Assembly (NCBI GenBank): GCA_020849615.1
Contig: JADLFW010000018.1
Coordinates: 1-55,721, forward strand
DNA length: 55,721 bases
From: Phycisphaerales bacterium
GTDB lineage: Bacteria > Planctomycetota > Phycisphaerae > Phycisphaerales > UBA1924
Direction: 5' to 3'
Shown here: piece after piece, positions 42,978 through 52,076 of the stretch
Numbering within the stretch: the first letter of the stretch is position 1
How the letters are laid out: every line of letters starts with the position of its first letter
Position numbers and translations under genes: made by a program
Notes under the pieces: model-generated
Seen by the model: only the letters and a program-made list of their open reading frames with translations
Database searches by the model: none
Told to the model about the DNA's origin: nothing

Positions 42978-43457
42978 TCAGGCGCTGATCGCTCGGATGA
43001 ACGCGCCCGTGGCCGCCAGCCCCGCGAGCGCCCTCGTGTGATTCCAGAGCGTCCAGTTCCGCAGGTACCGGCGCCAGATCGCTTCGCCTGCCACCGAGCC
43101 CGGCTCAACGCCGGCGAGCTGGTTGTTCAGGGGAACGTTGCCGACCATTGTCACGACCATGACACCCAGGACCTCCGCCACGCACCCCGCGAGGCAGTAC
43201 CCGTCGGCCGGGCCCGACGGCAGTATCAACGCCGCCGCCGCGAGCACCGCGCACAGCGCCGTCGTCCCCATCAGCACCACCAGAAACAGCGACCGGAGCA
43301 CCACGACATTAATCGACTGCATCGCGGCGATCCCGGCCGCCGACGGCAGCCGGGCCAGGGCCGGCATGATGAACGTCGAAAACGCGAAGAACCCCCCGGC
43401 CAGCAGCGCCGATCCCAGCGCAGCCGCGTACAGGCCCGTCACCTCTATGTTGCTCAT
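42978..43457 (-). CDS. DUF1772 (anthrone-oxygenase-like) membrane protein
   Basis: 159 residues from ATG 43457, with GGAGAG upstream. Four hydrophobic helices are visible (about 8-28, 48-70, 76-95 and 135-155). The pattern AGGFFAFSTFIMPALARLP near the N-terminus, MQSIN, and GNVPLNNQLA with W(T)LWNHTRAL near the end is characteristic of DUF1772, whose members include anthrone oxygenases; most bacterial members have no known role. It precedes the small peptide gene and ku on the same strand with a 115-nt gap. No functional link to DNA repair is evident. Confidence 0.82.
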   Translation of the reverse strand: MSNIEVTGLYAAALGSALLAGGFFAFSTFIMPALARLPSAAGIAAMQSINVVVLRSLFLVVLMGTTALCAVLAAAALILPSGPADGYCLAGCVAEVLGVMVVTMVGNVPLNNQLAGVEPGSVAGEAIWRRYLRNWTLWNHTRALAGLAATGAFIRAISA

Positions 43458-43595
43458 GCGATCTCTCCGCCCGGGCCGGGTGCTGCGAAGGATACGCCGC
43501 GGCTTTGAATTCTGCATGTCCGGCTCGGGCGCCTCCGCCATTGCGGCGTGCCGCCAGAAGAAGCTTCGCCGATTTCCCGGTCGCTCTCGCCCGAG

Positions 43596-43601
43596 TATGA
43601 T
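43596..43601 (+). promoter_or_regulatory. Putative -10 box of the heavy-metal efflux operon
   Basis: TATGAT, one base from consensus, ends 12 nt before the candidate start ATG 43614, implying a very short leader. No clear -35 is seen (TTTCCC at 17-nt spacing). Confidence 0.35.
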
Positions 43602-43613
43602 GCTGCCAGCCAG

Positions 43614-44045
43614 ATGCGAGATATGACCACGACATCGCCGGCCCGGTGGCTCCTGCTGATCTGCATCGGCCTCGGCTGCCTCCTGGGCCAGGCCGGCATG
43701 GTCATCTGCCGGGATGACGGCGGCGCTGCCCGCCTGGAATGGGGCTGCGAGCAGGTCGAAGGATCAGGCTGCACCCCCGCGGGCCAGCCCTCGGACCCCC
43801 GCGGCGATGACCCGCAGCCGTCCCCGGCCCCGTGCGAAGACACTCCGGTGCAGCCGGGCCAGTCGCAGGCACACTCGGCATCACGCCCGATCGATATCCC
43901 GCACATCCTCCCTCCGATCGTCATGGCGGTGCTCGATCCGCCCTGGTTCTCAACTCCGCCAGCGGCGTGTGCGCGCGGCGCGGATCGCCCGGCCCGGCCG
44001 CCCGACATGACCGCACGCCTGCGGTCGGTCATCCTCATCGTCTAG
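43614..44045 (+). CDS. Small exported Cys-containing protein preceding a CzcCBA operon
   Basis: 143 residues from ATG 43614 (ATG 43623 is an alternative; neither has a good ribosome site). A hydrophobic signal segment (WLLLICIGLGCLLGQAGMV) is followed by ICRDDGGAARLEWGCEQVEG, a pattern of Cys, Asp-Asp-Gly and LEWGC, then further Cys at SGCTPA and APCEDTPVQP. The C-terminal half is Pro-rich. From memory, short proteins with the CxxxDGHxALE...C...CxDxP pattern occur next to czcCBA-type operons in Planctomycetes and other phyla, so a metal-related periplasmic role is plausible. It is 122 nt upstream of the outer-membrane component on the same strand. Confidence 0.65.
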   Translation: MRDMTTTSPARWLLLICIGLGCLLGQAGMVICRDDGGAARLEWGCEQVEGSGCTPAGQPSDPRGDDPQPSPAPCEDTPVQPGQSQAHSASRPIDIPHILPPIVMAVLDPPWFSTPPAACARGADRPARPPDMTARLRSVILIV

Positions 44046-44167
44046 CAGCGGACCGACCCCGCCCCGGGCTTCCCGCCCGCATGAAGCCCCCGTGCGCGGA
44101 AACGCGGTCAATCGCGCCCGCCCCAAACTCTTCAACTTAACCGAGCCATACGCAAGCGAGGAGCAGC

Positions 44168-45577
44168 ATGTCGCACTGCGCTCGCCCACCCGCGCGAAGG
44201 GTCTTCGCCGGGCTGGGCCCATCCATTGTTTCAATCTTCGTCGCCGCCGGCTGCCATAGCGCCCGTCCCGATCCGGCGACCGAAGCCACCATTGCCTTTT
44301 CGGCGGGCCTCCAGGAGCCGGTCGTCCTTCGCACCGGTGTGCTCGAAGTCGATGAGCCCGACGCCGGGTCCGTCCTGCCGCTCGCCGATGCCGTCCGCCG
44401 GGCCGTGCTCTCCGACCCCGCGCTGCAGGCGGCGCTCGCACGCGTTCGGATCGCCATGGCCGATGCCGACCAGGAGCGGCTGCTTCCCAACCCGATCCTG
44501 AACGTGGTCGTCCGATGGGGCCCGGGCGAACCGCAGATCGAGGCCTCGCTCGCCCAGGACCTCATCCGCACGCTTCAGGCGCCCCGCCGGGCCAGCGCCG
44601 CCGATCACAGGCTCCGCAGCGCCGCCGCCGAAGCCGTCGCGGTCGTGATCGACGTGATCGCCGAGGTCGAGGAGCGTTACGCCTCAGCCCAGGCCGATGA
44701 TCGTCTGCTGCCGCTGTTCGAGGGGCGCCTCGAGCTGCTCCGTAAGCTGGAAGCCGTCGCCGCACGCCGGCTCGAGGCGGGCGAAGGCACACGCGGCGAC
44801 CTCAGCACGCTCCAGGCGCAGCGCGTTGAGCTTGAGGTCGAGATCGCCGAGGCGCAGCGACGGCGGCAGGAGGACCGCCTCCGCCTGGCCCGCTTGGTCG
44901 GAGAGCCCTCGGGCACGGCTTCGTGGATGCTCGACAGTTGGTCGGCTCCGGACGTCAGCAACCAGCCCGAAGCCCACTGGGTCGACGCCGCGATGCTCCA
45001 TCGCCCGGAGATCCAGAGCGCCATCTGGAAGCTCGCCGCCCTCGGCGATGAGCAGGCCCTGGCAACGCTGCATCCGTGGGAGGATGCGAGCATCGCCGTT
45101 GATACGCAGAAGGATGGTGACTGGACCACGGGCCCGGCGATCTCAACACCGATCCCGATCTTCGATATGGGGCAGGCGCGGGCCGCCCGCATCTCCGCGG
45201 AACGCCTCGAGGCCCGCCACGACCTGGTCCGGGTCCGCAGAGAAGTCGTGGAAGAGGTTCGCACCGCGTACCGCTCGCTCGCGGCGTGCCAGGCCAACCT
45301 GACCCGCGTCCGCGATGATCTCATCCCGCTGCAGCGGCAGCGCCGCCAGCAGGCCGAGGATGCCTACCGGGCCGGCCAGTCGGATGTCACATCGCTCTTC
45401 CTCGCCGAGCACGATCTGCGGGCCTCAGAAGCCCGCGAGATCGAGGTCGCGCAGCAGACGACGATGGCCCGCGTCCGGCTGCAGCGTGCAGTCGGCGGGC
45501 CGGGCGTCGCCCGCGCGATCGGCGTCGCCGCAGCGCAGCCGGCCACGGCCGAACCCCCCGTCACCGCACAGCACTGA
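44168..45577 (+). CDS. czcC: Outer-membrane efflux lipoprotein of the metal RND system (CzcC/TolC family)
   Basis: 469 residues; ATG 44168 with GAGGAG 4 nt upstream. A signal peptide ends in a lipobox (FVAAGC, Cys29). The TolC/OEP fold has two repeats: first DAVRRAVLSDPALQAALARV with LLPNPILNVVV, second AAMLHRPEIQSAIWKLAALG. The long helices are visible (for example GDLSTLQAQRVELEVEIAEA and DAYRAGQSDVTSLFLAEHDL). It forms the trimeric outer-membrane channel through which the adaptor and pump encoded next expel metal cations. It is the first structural gene of the czcCBA set, 49 nt before the adaptor. Confidence 0.9.
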   Translation: MSHCARPPARRVFAGLGPSIVSIFVAAGCHSARPDPATEATIAFSAGLQEPVVLRTGVLEVDEPDAGSVLPLADAVRRAVLSDPALQAALARVRIAMADADQERLLPNPILNVVVRWGPGEPQIEASLAQDLIRTLQAPRRASAADHRLRSAAAEAVAVVIDVIAEVEERYASAQADDRLLPLFEGRLELLRKLEAVAARRLEAGEGTRGDLSTLQAQRVELEVEIAEAQRRRQEDRLRLARLVGEPSGTASWMLDSWSAPDVSNQPEAHWVDAAMLHRPEIQSAIWKLAALGDEQALATLHPWEDASIAVDTQKDGDWTTGPAISTPIPIFDMGQARAARISAERLEARHDLVRVRREVVEEVRTAYRSLAACQANLTRVRDDLIPLQRQRRQQAEDAYRAGQSDVTSLFLAEHDLRASEAREIEVAQQTTMARVRLQRAVGGPGVARAIGVAAAQPATAEPPVTAQH

Positions 45578-45626
45578 CCATCCGCTTCCAACTCACGGGC
45601 CGACAAGCCCCTCCGGAGCAGACACC

Positions 45627-46973
45627 ATGACGACTTCACGTCTTCTGAGATTCGGACTCGTTCCACTGGCCGCAACAATGATCAGCATCGGTCTCAGCGC
45701 CGGCTGCAAGAAGGCCGCCGAGCCCGACAAGCACGCGCACGACGACGGGCACGACCACGCCGAACCGCAGTCCGCTGCTCCCGATGAGCACAAGCACGAT
45801 GAACATGGTGACCACGATGACCACGACCACGGCGAAGGGGAAGCCCACGCCGATGAGGTGGTGCTCTCGGCCGAGGCGATCGAGCGGTACGGCATCAAGG
45901 TCCAACCGGCCCGGAAGCGGCTGCTCCAAGCCACGTTCCACACCCCGGCCCGCGTGGCGTTCAACGCGGAGGCGACCGCGCATGTCGGCTCGCCTCTTCC
46001 TGGACGGGCCATCGAGATCAAGGCTCGTCTGGGGGATGCGGTCAAGGCGGGAGATGTGCTCCTGATCGTGGAGAGCCCCGAACTCGGCGAGGCGCAGGCC
46101 GAGTACTTCCAGAAGCGCATGATGGTCGAAACAGCGGCGCCGGGAATCGAACTGGCGAGAGTGGCGTGGGAGCGGGCCAAGGGCCTCCACGACCAATCCC
46201 AGGGCATCTCGCTCACGGAGGTGCAGCGCCGTGAAGCCGAGTACAAGGCCGCCATCGCCGCTCAGAAAGCAGCGGAAACCGCCGTCATCGGCGTCGAGAA
46301 CCGCCTGCACCTCCTGGGGATGACGCAGCCCGCCATCGAGCAGCTGGCCCGGACCGGCGAGATCGACCCGCGATACACCATCACCGCGCCGATCGATGCA
46401 CACGTCGTGCAGCGCGAGGTCACGCTGGGCGAGATGGTGGGCCCGGAGCGCGAAGCGCTCATGGTCCTGGCCGACACCCGCACCCTCTGGGTGCTGGCCG
46501 AGATCCCCGAAGCCCGGTTGCACGAGGTGACGATCGAGGCGACCGCCAAGGTCACGGCAGGAACCAATGGCGCAGCCCACGAAGGCGCCGTCAGCTACAT
46601 CTCCCCCCTCGTCGATCCCGTGACGCGAACCGTCCAGGCCCGCATCGAGGTCCCCGCGGCCTCGCTCGCGCTCAGGCCCGGCATGTTCGTGCAGGTCGAG
46701 CTCGCCGTAACGGATGCGCAGCCGGGCCAGGCTCCCGAAGTCATCGCCGTGCCGGATGAGGCCGTGCAGACCGTCGAGGGTTCCGCAGCGGTCTTCATCC
46801 CCGTTGAAGGCGAGCCCAACACCTTCACGAGGCGTGCGATCACCGCCGGAAAGCCCATCGGCGGACTCGTTCCGGTGCTCGCCGGGCTGAGCGAGGGCGA
46901 GCGATATGTCGCGGCGGGAAGCTTCATCCTCAAGGCCGAGCTCGGCAAGGGTTCGGCGGGCCACCAGCACTGA
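45627..46973 (+). CDS. czcB: Metal efflux adaptor lipoprotein with His-rich N-terminus (CzcB/CusB family)
   Basis: 448 residues from ATG 45627 (GGAGCAG upstream). A lipoprotein signal ends at Cys27 (IGLSAGC). Residues 34-75 are a His/Asp-rich stretch with eleven His (HAHDDGHDHAE, DEHKHDEHGDHDDHDHGE), a likely periplasmic metal sponge. Then follow the adaptor domains: EAIERYGIKVQPARKRLLQA, lipoyl-like PLPGRAIEIKARLGDAVKAG and DVLLIVESPELGEAQAEYF, an alpha-hairpin, and beta-barrel motifs ITAPIDAHVVQREVTLGEMV and RTVQARIEVP. It links the CzcA pump and the CzcC channel. The His content suggests Zn, Ni, Co or Cu/Ag as cargo; which one cannot be decided. Confidence 0.92.
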   Translation: MTTSRLLRFGLVPLAATMISIGLSAGCKKAAEPDKHAHDDGHDHAEPQSAAPDEHKHDEHGDHDDHDHGEGEAHADEVVLSAEAIERYGIKVQPARKRLLQATFHTPARVAFNAEATAHVGSPLPGRAIEIKARLGDAVKAGDVLLIVESPELGEAQAEYFQKRMMVETAAPGIELARVAWERAKGLHDQSQGISLTEVQRREAEYKAAIAAQKAAETAVIGVENRLHLLGMTQPAIEQLARTGEIDPRYTITAPIDAHVVQREVTLGEMVGPEREALMVLADTRTLWVLAEIPEARLHEVTIEATAKVTAGTNGAAHEGAVSYISPLVDPVTRTVQARIEVPAASLALRPGMFVQVELAVTDAQPGQAPEVIAVPDEAVQTVEGSAAVFIPVEGEPNTFTRRAITAGKPIGGLVPVLAGLSEGERYVAAGSFILKAELGKGSAGHQH

Positions 46974-47033
46974 TCAGCGAGCGGGCCGATCCGTCGAAGA
47001 CCACCTCTCCCGTTCTCCATCCGAGGTCTCAGC

Positions 47034-50000
47034 ATGCTCGAATCCGTCCTTCATTTCTCGATCCGCAACCGCTGGCTCGTGGTGCTGCTCACCGTCATGG
47101 CGGCGGGCCTGGGTGTGATCTCCCTCCGGAAGCTCCCCATCGATGCCGTCCCGGACATCACCAACAACCAGGTCCAGATCAACGCCCTCGCCCCCTCGCT
47201 CTCGCCCCTCGAAGTGGAAAAGCAGGTGACGTTCCCGATCGAGAATGCGCTCGCCGGGATCCCGGGCCTGGAATCCACGCGCTCGCTCTCCCGCAACGGG
47301 TTCGCCCAGGTGACCGCGATCTTCGATGATGGTGTCAACATCTACTTCGCCCGCCAGCAGGTCGCCGAGCGCCTCGGCGAGGCCAAGGAATCGCTGCCGC
47401 CCGGCGTAGACCCGGTCATGGGCCCCATCGCCACCGGGCTGGGCGAGATCTACATGTACACGGTGGAGTACGAGACTCCGCGCGGTGACGGCGCTGTCGC
47501 GGTCGACGGCGCCCCGGGCTGGCAGAAGGATGGCTCCTATCGCACCCCCGAAGGACGCGCACTGACGACCGATCTGGAGCGAGCCGCGTACCTGCGCGAG
47601 GTCCAGGACTGGATCATCCGCCCGCAGCTCCGAAACGTGAAGGATGTCGCCGGCGTCGACGCCATCGGCGGCTACGTCAAGCAGTACCACGTCCAGCCCG
47701 ACCCGATGAAGCTCGTCGCCTACGGGCTCACGTTCTCCGAGGTCATCGAGGCCATCGAAAAGAGCAACGTCTCCACCGGCGCGGGCTACGTCGAGCACAA
47801 GGGCGAGTCCTACCTCGTCCGCGCGACGGGCCGCATCGAGAGCATCGACCAGCTCGGCGCGATCGCCGTCGGCTCCCGCAAGGGTGTCCCCGTCCACGTG
47901 CGCGACATCGTCGCCCCGGGCGGAATCGGCGTGGGACGCGAGCTCCGCACCGGCTCGGCCAGCGAGAACGGCGAAGAAGTCGTCGTCGGCACCGTGATCA
48001 TGCTGCTGGGCGCCAACAGCCGCGAGGTCGCGGCCCGCGTCGCCCTGCGCATGGAGGAAATCCAGCGCACCCTGCCCCCCGGCATCCGGGCCAAGACCGT
48101 CCTCAACCGCACCCGCCTCGTCGATGCCACCATCGCCACCGTCCGCACCAACCTGCTCGAAGGCGCGGTGCTCGTCATGGTCGTCCTGCTGCTGCTCCTC
48201 GGCAACATCCGGGCCGCGATCATCTGCGCGCTGGCGATCCCCCTCTCCATGCTCTTGACCGCCACGGGCATGGTCCAGTCCCGCATCAGCGGGAACCTCA
48301 TGTCGCTCGGAGCCATCGACTTCGGGCTCATCGTCGACGGCGCCGTCATCACAGTCGAGAACTGCCTGCGCCGGCTGGCCGAGCGGCAGCACCGGGAGGG
48401 CCGCCTGCTTTCCCTCCAGGAGCGCCTGCACGAGGTCATGCTCGCGTCGAAGGAGATGATCCGGCCCTCGGTCTTCGGTCAGGCGATCATCATCACGGTC
48501 TATTTCCCGCTCCTGGCGCTGACCGGGGTCGAGGGCAAGCTCTTCCACCCCATGGCCATCACGGTCATCTTCGCCCTCATCGCCGCGTTCGTGCTCTCGC
48601 TCACCTTCATCCCGGCCATGGTCGCCATCCTCATCAGGGGCCGTGTCGCGGAGAAGGAAATGTTCCTCATCCGCTGGGCCAAGTCCTGCTATGAGCCCGC
48701 TGTGGGAATGGCCCTGCGATTCCGCTGGCCCGTCATCGCCGCGGCGGTCCTGGCCTTCGCGGGTTCGGCCGCCCTGTTCACGCGCCTCGGCCAGGAGTTC
48801 GTGCCGACGCTGGATGAGAAGGACATCGCCATGCACGCGATGCGCATCGCTTCCACCTCCCTCTCCCAGTCGCAGGCGCTGCAGTCCGATGTCGAGCGCG
48901 CTGTGGCCTCTATCCCCGAAGTCGCCTTCGTCTACTCCAAGACCGGCACCGCCGAGCTCGCCTCCGACCCCATGCCCCCCAACGTCTCCGACACCTTCAT
49001 CATCCTGAAGCCGGTCGAGCAATGGCGCAGCGAGGCCGAGATCGAGCGCGCGATCGCCGCCGCCTCCGCCGCCGCGCCCTCCGTCCACGCCCCGGAAAGC
49101 GATGGCCACGGTCACGGCGAAGCGCCGCGGGCCGCGGGCCGCAAGGGCAGGCTGGTCGAACTGATCGAGCGCACGGTCGCGCGGATCCCGGGCAACAACT
49201 ACGAGTTCACCCAGCCCATCCAGATGCGGTTCAACGAGCTGATCTCCGGCGTGCGCGGCGATGTCGCCGTCAAGATCTACGGCGATGACTTCACCACCAT
49301 GGAGGGAAGCGCGGCCCGGATCTTCGAGGCCCTCGCGGGCACCCCGGGCGCCGCCGACCTCAAGATCGAGCAGACGCAGGGCCTTCCCGTGATGACCGTC
49401 GATGTCGACCGCGCCGCGATCGCCCGATACGGCCTGTCCGTTCACGATGTCCAGGCCGTCGTCGCCTCCGCCATCGGCGGCGCCCACGCCGGGCAGGTGT
49501 TCGAGGGCGACCGCCGCTTCGACCTCGTCATCCGCCTCCATGATTCGCTGCGCGGCCGGATCGATGTGCTCGACGGCCTCCCGATCCCCCTCCCCGCGGT
49601 CCGTGAAGAAGCCCAGCCCGCCGACCTGATGCCCGCCCGGACGCTCGCCGGCCACGATGTCCACACCGGCGAGCTGGGCTTCATGCCGCTGGGCCAGCTG
49701 GCCCGCATCAGCATCGCCGAGGGTGTCAACCAGATCAGCCGCGAGAACGGCAAACGCCGCATCGTGGTCCAGTGCAACGTCCGCGGACGCGACCTCGGCT
49801 CCTTTGTCCGGGAAGCCCAGGCCGCCGTCGACCGCATCCCCCTCCCGTCGGGCCAGTGGCTCGCGTGGGGCGGCCAGTACGAGAACCTCGCAGCCGCCAA
49901 GGCCCGGCTCGCCGTGGTGGTCCCGCTGTGCTTCTTCCTGATCTTCGTGCTGCTCTTCAGCACCTTTAAGAGTGTGAAGTACGCCCTGCTCGTCTTCAGC

Positions 50001-50453
50001 GCAGTACCGCTGGGCCTCACGGGCGGGATCGTCTCCCTCTGGCTCCGGGGCATGCCCTTCTCGATCTCCGCGGCGGTGGGATTCATCGCCCTCTCGGGCG
50101 TCGCGGTGCTGAACGGGCTCGTCATGGTCTCGTTCATCAACGACCTCCGCCGAAGCGGTGTCCCCCGCGATGCCGCGATCCTGCGCGGATGCCTCGTCCG
50201 GCTCCGGCCCGTGCTCATGACCGCCCTCGTCGCCTCCCTGGGCTTCCTGCCGATGGCCCTCGCCCGCGGCACCGGCGCCGAGGTGCAGCGCCCCCTCGCC
50301 ACCGTCGTCGTCGGCGGCCTCCTTTCCAGCACGCTGCTGACGCTCGTCGTGCTCCCGGCCCTCTATCGCGTGTTCACACCCCGCGACACCGACAGCGGCG
50401 CCGGGCCCGTTTCGCCCGCGCCCCACCACGCGGAGCCCGCCGCGAATCCCTGA
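47034..50453 (+). CDS. czcA: Heavy-metal RND efflux pump (CzcA/CusA family)
   Basis: 1139 residues, about 90 longer than typical CzcA. N-terminus SIRNRWLVVLLTVMAAGLGV, then PDITNNQVQINALAPSLSP and MGPIATGLGEIYMYTVEYE identify the heavy-metal branch. TM4 carries the proton-relay residues in DFGLIVDGAVITVENCLRRL. Extra length comes from three periplasmic inserts: about residues 155-190, a His-bearing loop near 690-705 (ESDGHGHGEAPRAAGRKG) and about 860-885. It exports divalent (Czc) or monovalent (Cus) metals using the proton gradient. The catalytic pattern does not settle which. It is 60 nt after czcB; a kinase-regulator pair follows. Confidence 0.93.
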   Translation: MLESVLHFSIRNRWLVVLLTVMAAGLGVISLRKLPIDAVPDITNNQVQINALAPSLSPLEVEKQVTFPIENALAGIPGLESTRSLSRNGFAQVTAIFDDGVNIYFARQQVAERLGEAKESLPPGVDPVMGPIATGLGEIYMYTVEYETPRGDGAVAVDGAPGWQKDGSYRTPEGRALTTDLERAAYLREVQDWIIRPQLRNVKDVAGVDAIGGYVKQYHVQPDPMKLVAYGLTFSEVIEAIEKSNVSTGAGYVEHKGESYLVRATGRIESIDQLGAIAVGSRKGVPVHVRDIVAPGGIGVGRELRTGSASENGEEVVVGTVIMLLGANSREVAARVALRMEEIQRTLPPGIRAKTVLNRTRLVDATIATVRTNLLEGAVLVMVVLLLLLGNIRAAIICALAIPLSMLLTATGMVQSRISGNLMSLGAIDFGLIVDGAVITVENCLRRLAERQHREGRLLSLQERLHEVMLASKEMIRPSVFGQAIIITVYFPLLALTGVEGKLFHPMAITVIFALIAAFVLSLTFIPAMVAILIRGRVAEKEMFLIRWAKSCYEPAVGMALRFRWPVIAAAVLAFAGSAALFTRLGQEFVPTLDEKDIAMHAMRIASTSLSQSQALQSDVERAVASIPEVAFVYSKTGTAELASDPMPPNVSDTFIILKPVEQWRSEAEIERAIAAASAAAPSVHAPESDGHGHGEAPRAAGRKGRLVELIERTVARIPGNNYEFTQPIQMRFNELISGVRGDVAVKIYGDDFTTMEGSAARIFEALAGTPGAADLKIEQTQGLPVMTVDVDRAAIARYGLSVHDVQAVVASAIGGAHAGQVFEGDRRFDLVIRLHDSLRGRIDVLDGLPIPLPAVREEAQPADLMPARTLAGHDVHTGELGFMPLGQLARISIAEGVNQISRENGKRRIVVQCNVRGRDLGSFVREAQAAVDRIPLPSGQWLAWGGQYENLAAAKARLAVVVPLCFFLIFVLLFSTFKSVKYALLVFSAVPLGLTGGIVSLWLRGMPFSISAAVGFIALSGVAVLNGLVMVSFINDLRRSGVPRDAAILRGCLVRLRPVLMTALVASLGFLPMALARGTGAEVQRPLATVVVGGLLSSTLLTLVVLPALYRVFTPRDTDSGAGPVSPAPHHAEPAANP

Positions 50454-50474
50454 GGAATCCCACGCACCGCCGGC

Positions 50475-51410
50475 ATGTGCAACAATGCCCCGATGCCCCG
50501 ACGCTCCCGGCAAGCGGCCTCCGCCGCGGTCTCCCCCGTGCGGATCCTGCTCCTGGTTCTCGCCGTCGCCTTCGCCGTCGAGGCGGCGATCATGCTCGCG
50601 ATCTCCGCGCCGGGCCCGTACTCCGCCCGCGCCCTACTGCTGTCGTTCCTCGATGCCGTTGTCCTCATCGCCATCCTGCTGCCCGTCCTGTGGTTCGTGC
50701 TGGCCCGGCCGCTGCAGCGCCTCGTCCGCGAGCGGGGTGAACTCCTGGCCAGCCTCCTGCGGGCCCAGGAGGAAGAACGCGCCCGCCTCGCGCGCGACCT
50801 TCACGATGAACTCGGCCAGCAGCAGACCGCCGTCCTCCTCGCCCTCCGCTCCGTCACCGAGGCCGATTCCCTGGATACCGCCCGGCGCCGGGCCGAGGAA
50901 GCCCGCCGCATCGCCGCCGATGCGCTCGAAGCCGCCAGGCGCCTCGCCCGCGGCCTCGCCCCCGGCGTCCTCGCCGACCTCGGGCTCGGCCCGGCCATCG
51001 ACCGCCTCTGCGAAGACCTCGCCGCTTCCGGCCGGATCCAGATCACCCGCGATCTCCGCATCCCACAGACGGGCCTGTCGCGCGAGGTGCAGATCGCTGC
51101 CTATCGCATCGTCCAGGAAGCCCTCGCCAACGCCTTGCGCCACGCCGATGCCACCCGCATCCGCGTCCGCGCGCTCCCGGAGGAGGGCGGCCTGCTCGTG
51201 GAGGTGAGCGATGATGGCCGAGGCCTCCCGGAAGATGCCCAGCTCCCCGGGCCAGCGCCGGGCCTGGGCCTCCGCGGTATGCGCGAACGCGTCGTTCTGC
51301 TCGACGGCTCCTTCCGGGCAGCGTCCGGGCCCGGCCCCGGCACTACGATCTCCGCGTGGTTACCGGGGGCAGCGCTCAATGAGTCCAATCAGCATCCTGA
51401 TCGTGGATGA
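50475..51410 (+). CDS. NarL-type sensor histidine kinase
   Basis: 311 residues. Two membrane helices (about 23-43 and 53-76) with only about 9 residues between them, so there is no periplasmic sensor domain; sensing would be intramembrane or via partners. The HisKA_3 dimerisation domain has His110 in RAQEEERARLARDLHDELGQ, and the HATPase_c shows QIAAYRIVQEALANALRHAD (N-box) and DDGRGLPEDA with GLGLRGMRERVVLLDGSF. Start ATG 50475 lacks a good ribosome site; ATG 50493 is an alternative. It begins 22 nt after czcA, and its 3' end overlaps the regulator gene by 32 nt, so the pair probably controls, or is cotranscribed with, the metal pump. Confidence 0.9.
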   Translation: MCNNAPMPRRSRQAASAAVSPVRILLLVLAVAFAVEAAIMLAISAPGPYSARALLLSFLDAVVLIAILLPVLWFVLARPLQRLVRERGELLASLLRAQEEERARLARDLHDELGQQQTAVLLALRSVTEADSLDTARRRAEEARRIAADALEAARRLARGLAPGVLADLGLGPAIDRLCEDLAASGRIQITRDLRIPQTGLSREVQIAAYRIVQEALANALRHADATRIRVRALPEEGGLLVEVSDDGRGLPEDAQLPGPAPGLGLRGMRERVVLLDGSFRAASGPGPGTTISAWLPGAALNESNQHPDRG

Positions 51411-52041
51411 TCACGCCCTCGTCCGCAGCGGCCTGCGCCTCCTGATCTCGGGCCAGCCCGACTTGCAGGTCATCGGCGAAGCCGGTTCGCTCCGCGACGC
51501 CCTCGACATCGCCGCCAAGACCCAGCCCCAGGTCATCTGCCTCGATCTCTCCATGCCGGGCCCGTCCGGCGTCGCCTCCGTCGAGCGGCTCCGGGCCGCC
51601 GCGCCAAAGGCCCGCATCATCGTGGTGACGATGCACGACGACCCCGCCTACGTCCGCACCGCCATCGCCATGGGCGCCGCCGGCTACGTAAACAAAAGCG
51701 CCGCCGACACCGAACTCATCTCCGCCATCCGCGCTGTGGCCCGCGGCCGCGTCTTCATCGATGTCGGTGACGCCGCGACCCTCGAGTCGATCCTCTTCCC
51801 CCACGCCCAGTCTCCCGGGAAATCGCCCATCGATTCGCTCAGCGAGCGCGAGCTGGAAGTCCTCCGCGCTGTGGCCCGGGGGTTCACCAATCAGCGCATC
51901 GCCGATGAGATCGGGCTCAGCGTCAAGACCGTCGAGTCCTACCGAGCCCGCCTCATGAAGAAGCTGGGGTTGAAGGAACGCGCCGACCTCGTCCGGCTGG
52001 CCATCGAGCTGGGCCTGCTCACCGACGAGCCGGGCCGCTGA
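51379..52041 (+). CDS. NarL/LuxR-type DNA-binding response regulator
   Basis: 220 residues from ATG 51379 (GGGGGCAG upstream); a longer frame lies inside the kinase gene. The receiver domain (1-120) shows SILIVDDHALVRSGLRLLIS, phosphoacceptor Asp56 in VICLDLSMPGPSG, a Thr in VVTMHDD and a Lys in YVNKSAAD. A linker leads to a LuxR-type helix-turn-helix (about 150-215): LSERELEVLRAVARGFTNQR, then IADEIGLSVKTVESYRARLM and KKLGLKERADLVRLAIELGL. It is the partner of the overlapping kinase. A target promoter could not be identified; the czc region is an obvious candidate. Confidence 0.94.
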   Translation: MSPISILIVDDHALVRSGLRLLISGQPDLQVIGEAGSLRDALDIAAKTQPQVICLDLSMPGPSGVASVERLRAAAPKARIIVVTMHDDPAYVRTAIAMGAAGYVNKSAADTELISAIRAVARGRVFIDVGDAATLESILFPHAQSPGKSPIDSLSERELEVLRAVARGFTNQRIADEIGLSVKTVESYRARLMKKLGLKERADLVRLAIELGLLTDEPGR

Positions 52042-52050
52042 CAGGAAAAC

Positions 52051-52076
52051 CCCGGCGTAGCCATCCGCCAGCCGGG
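52051..52076 (+). terminator. Weak terminator-like hairpin after the two-component genes
   Basis: CCCGGC (52051-52056) and GCCGGG (52071-52076) form a 6-bp GC stem with a 14-nt loop, 9 nt after the regulator stop. There is no U-run behind it, so the call is weak. Confidence 0.25.

Noticed and set aside
46974..50513. 1179-codon open frame antisense to czcA
   Set aside because: Gly/Asp/Glu/Arg/His-rich translation without domains, exactly opposite a clear RND pump; a product of the strong GC bias at third positions. The same holds for the long frames at 4236-6599, 6636-8546, 29676-31523, 40729-42801 and 21911-23311.
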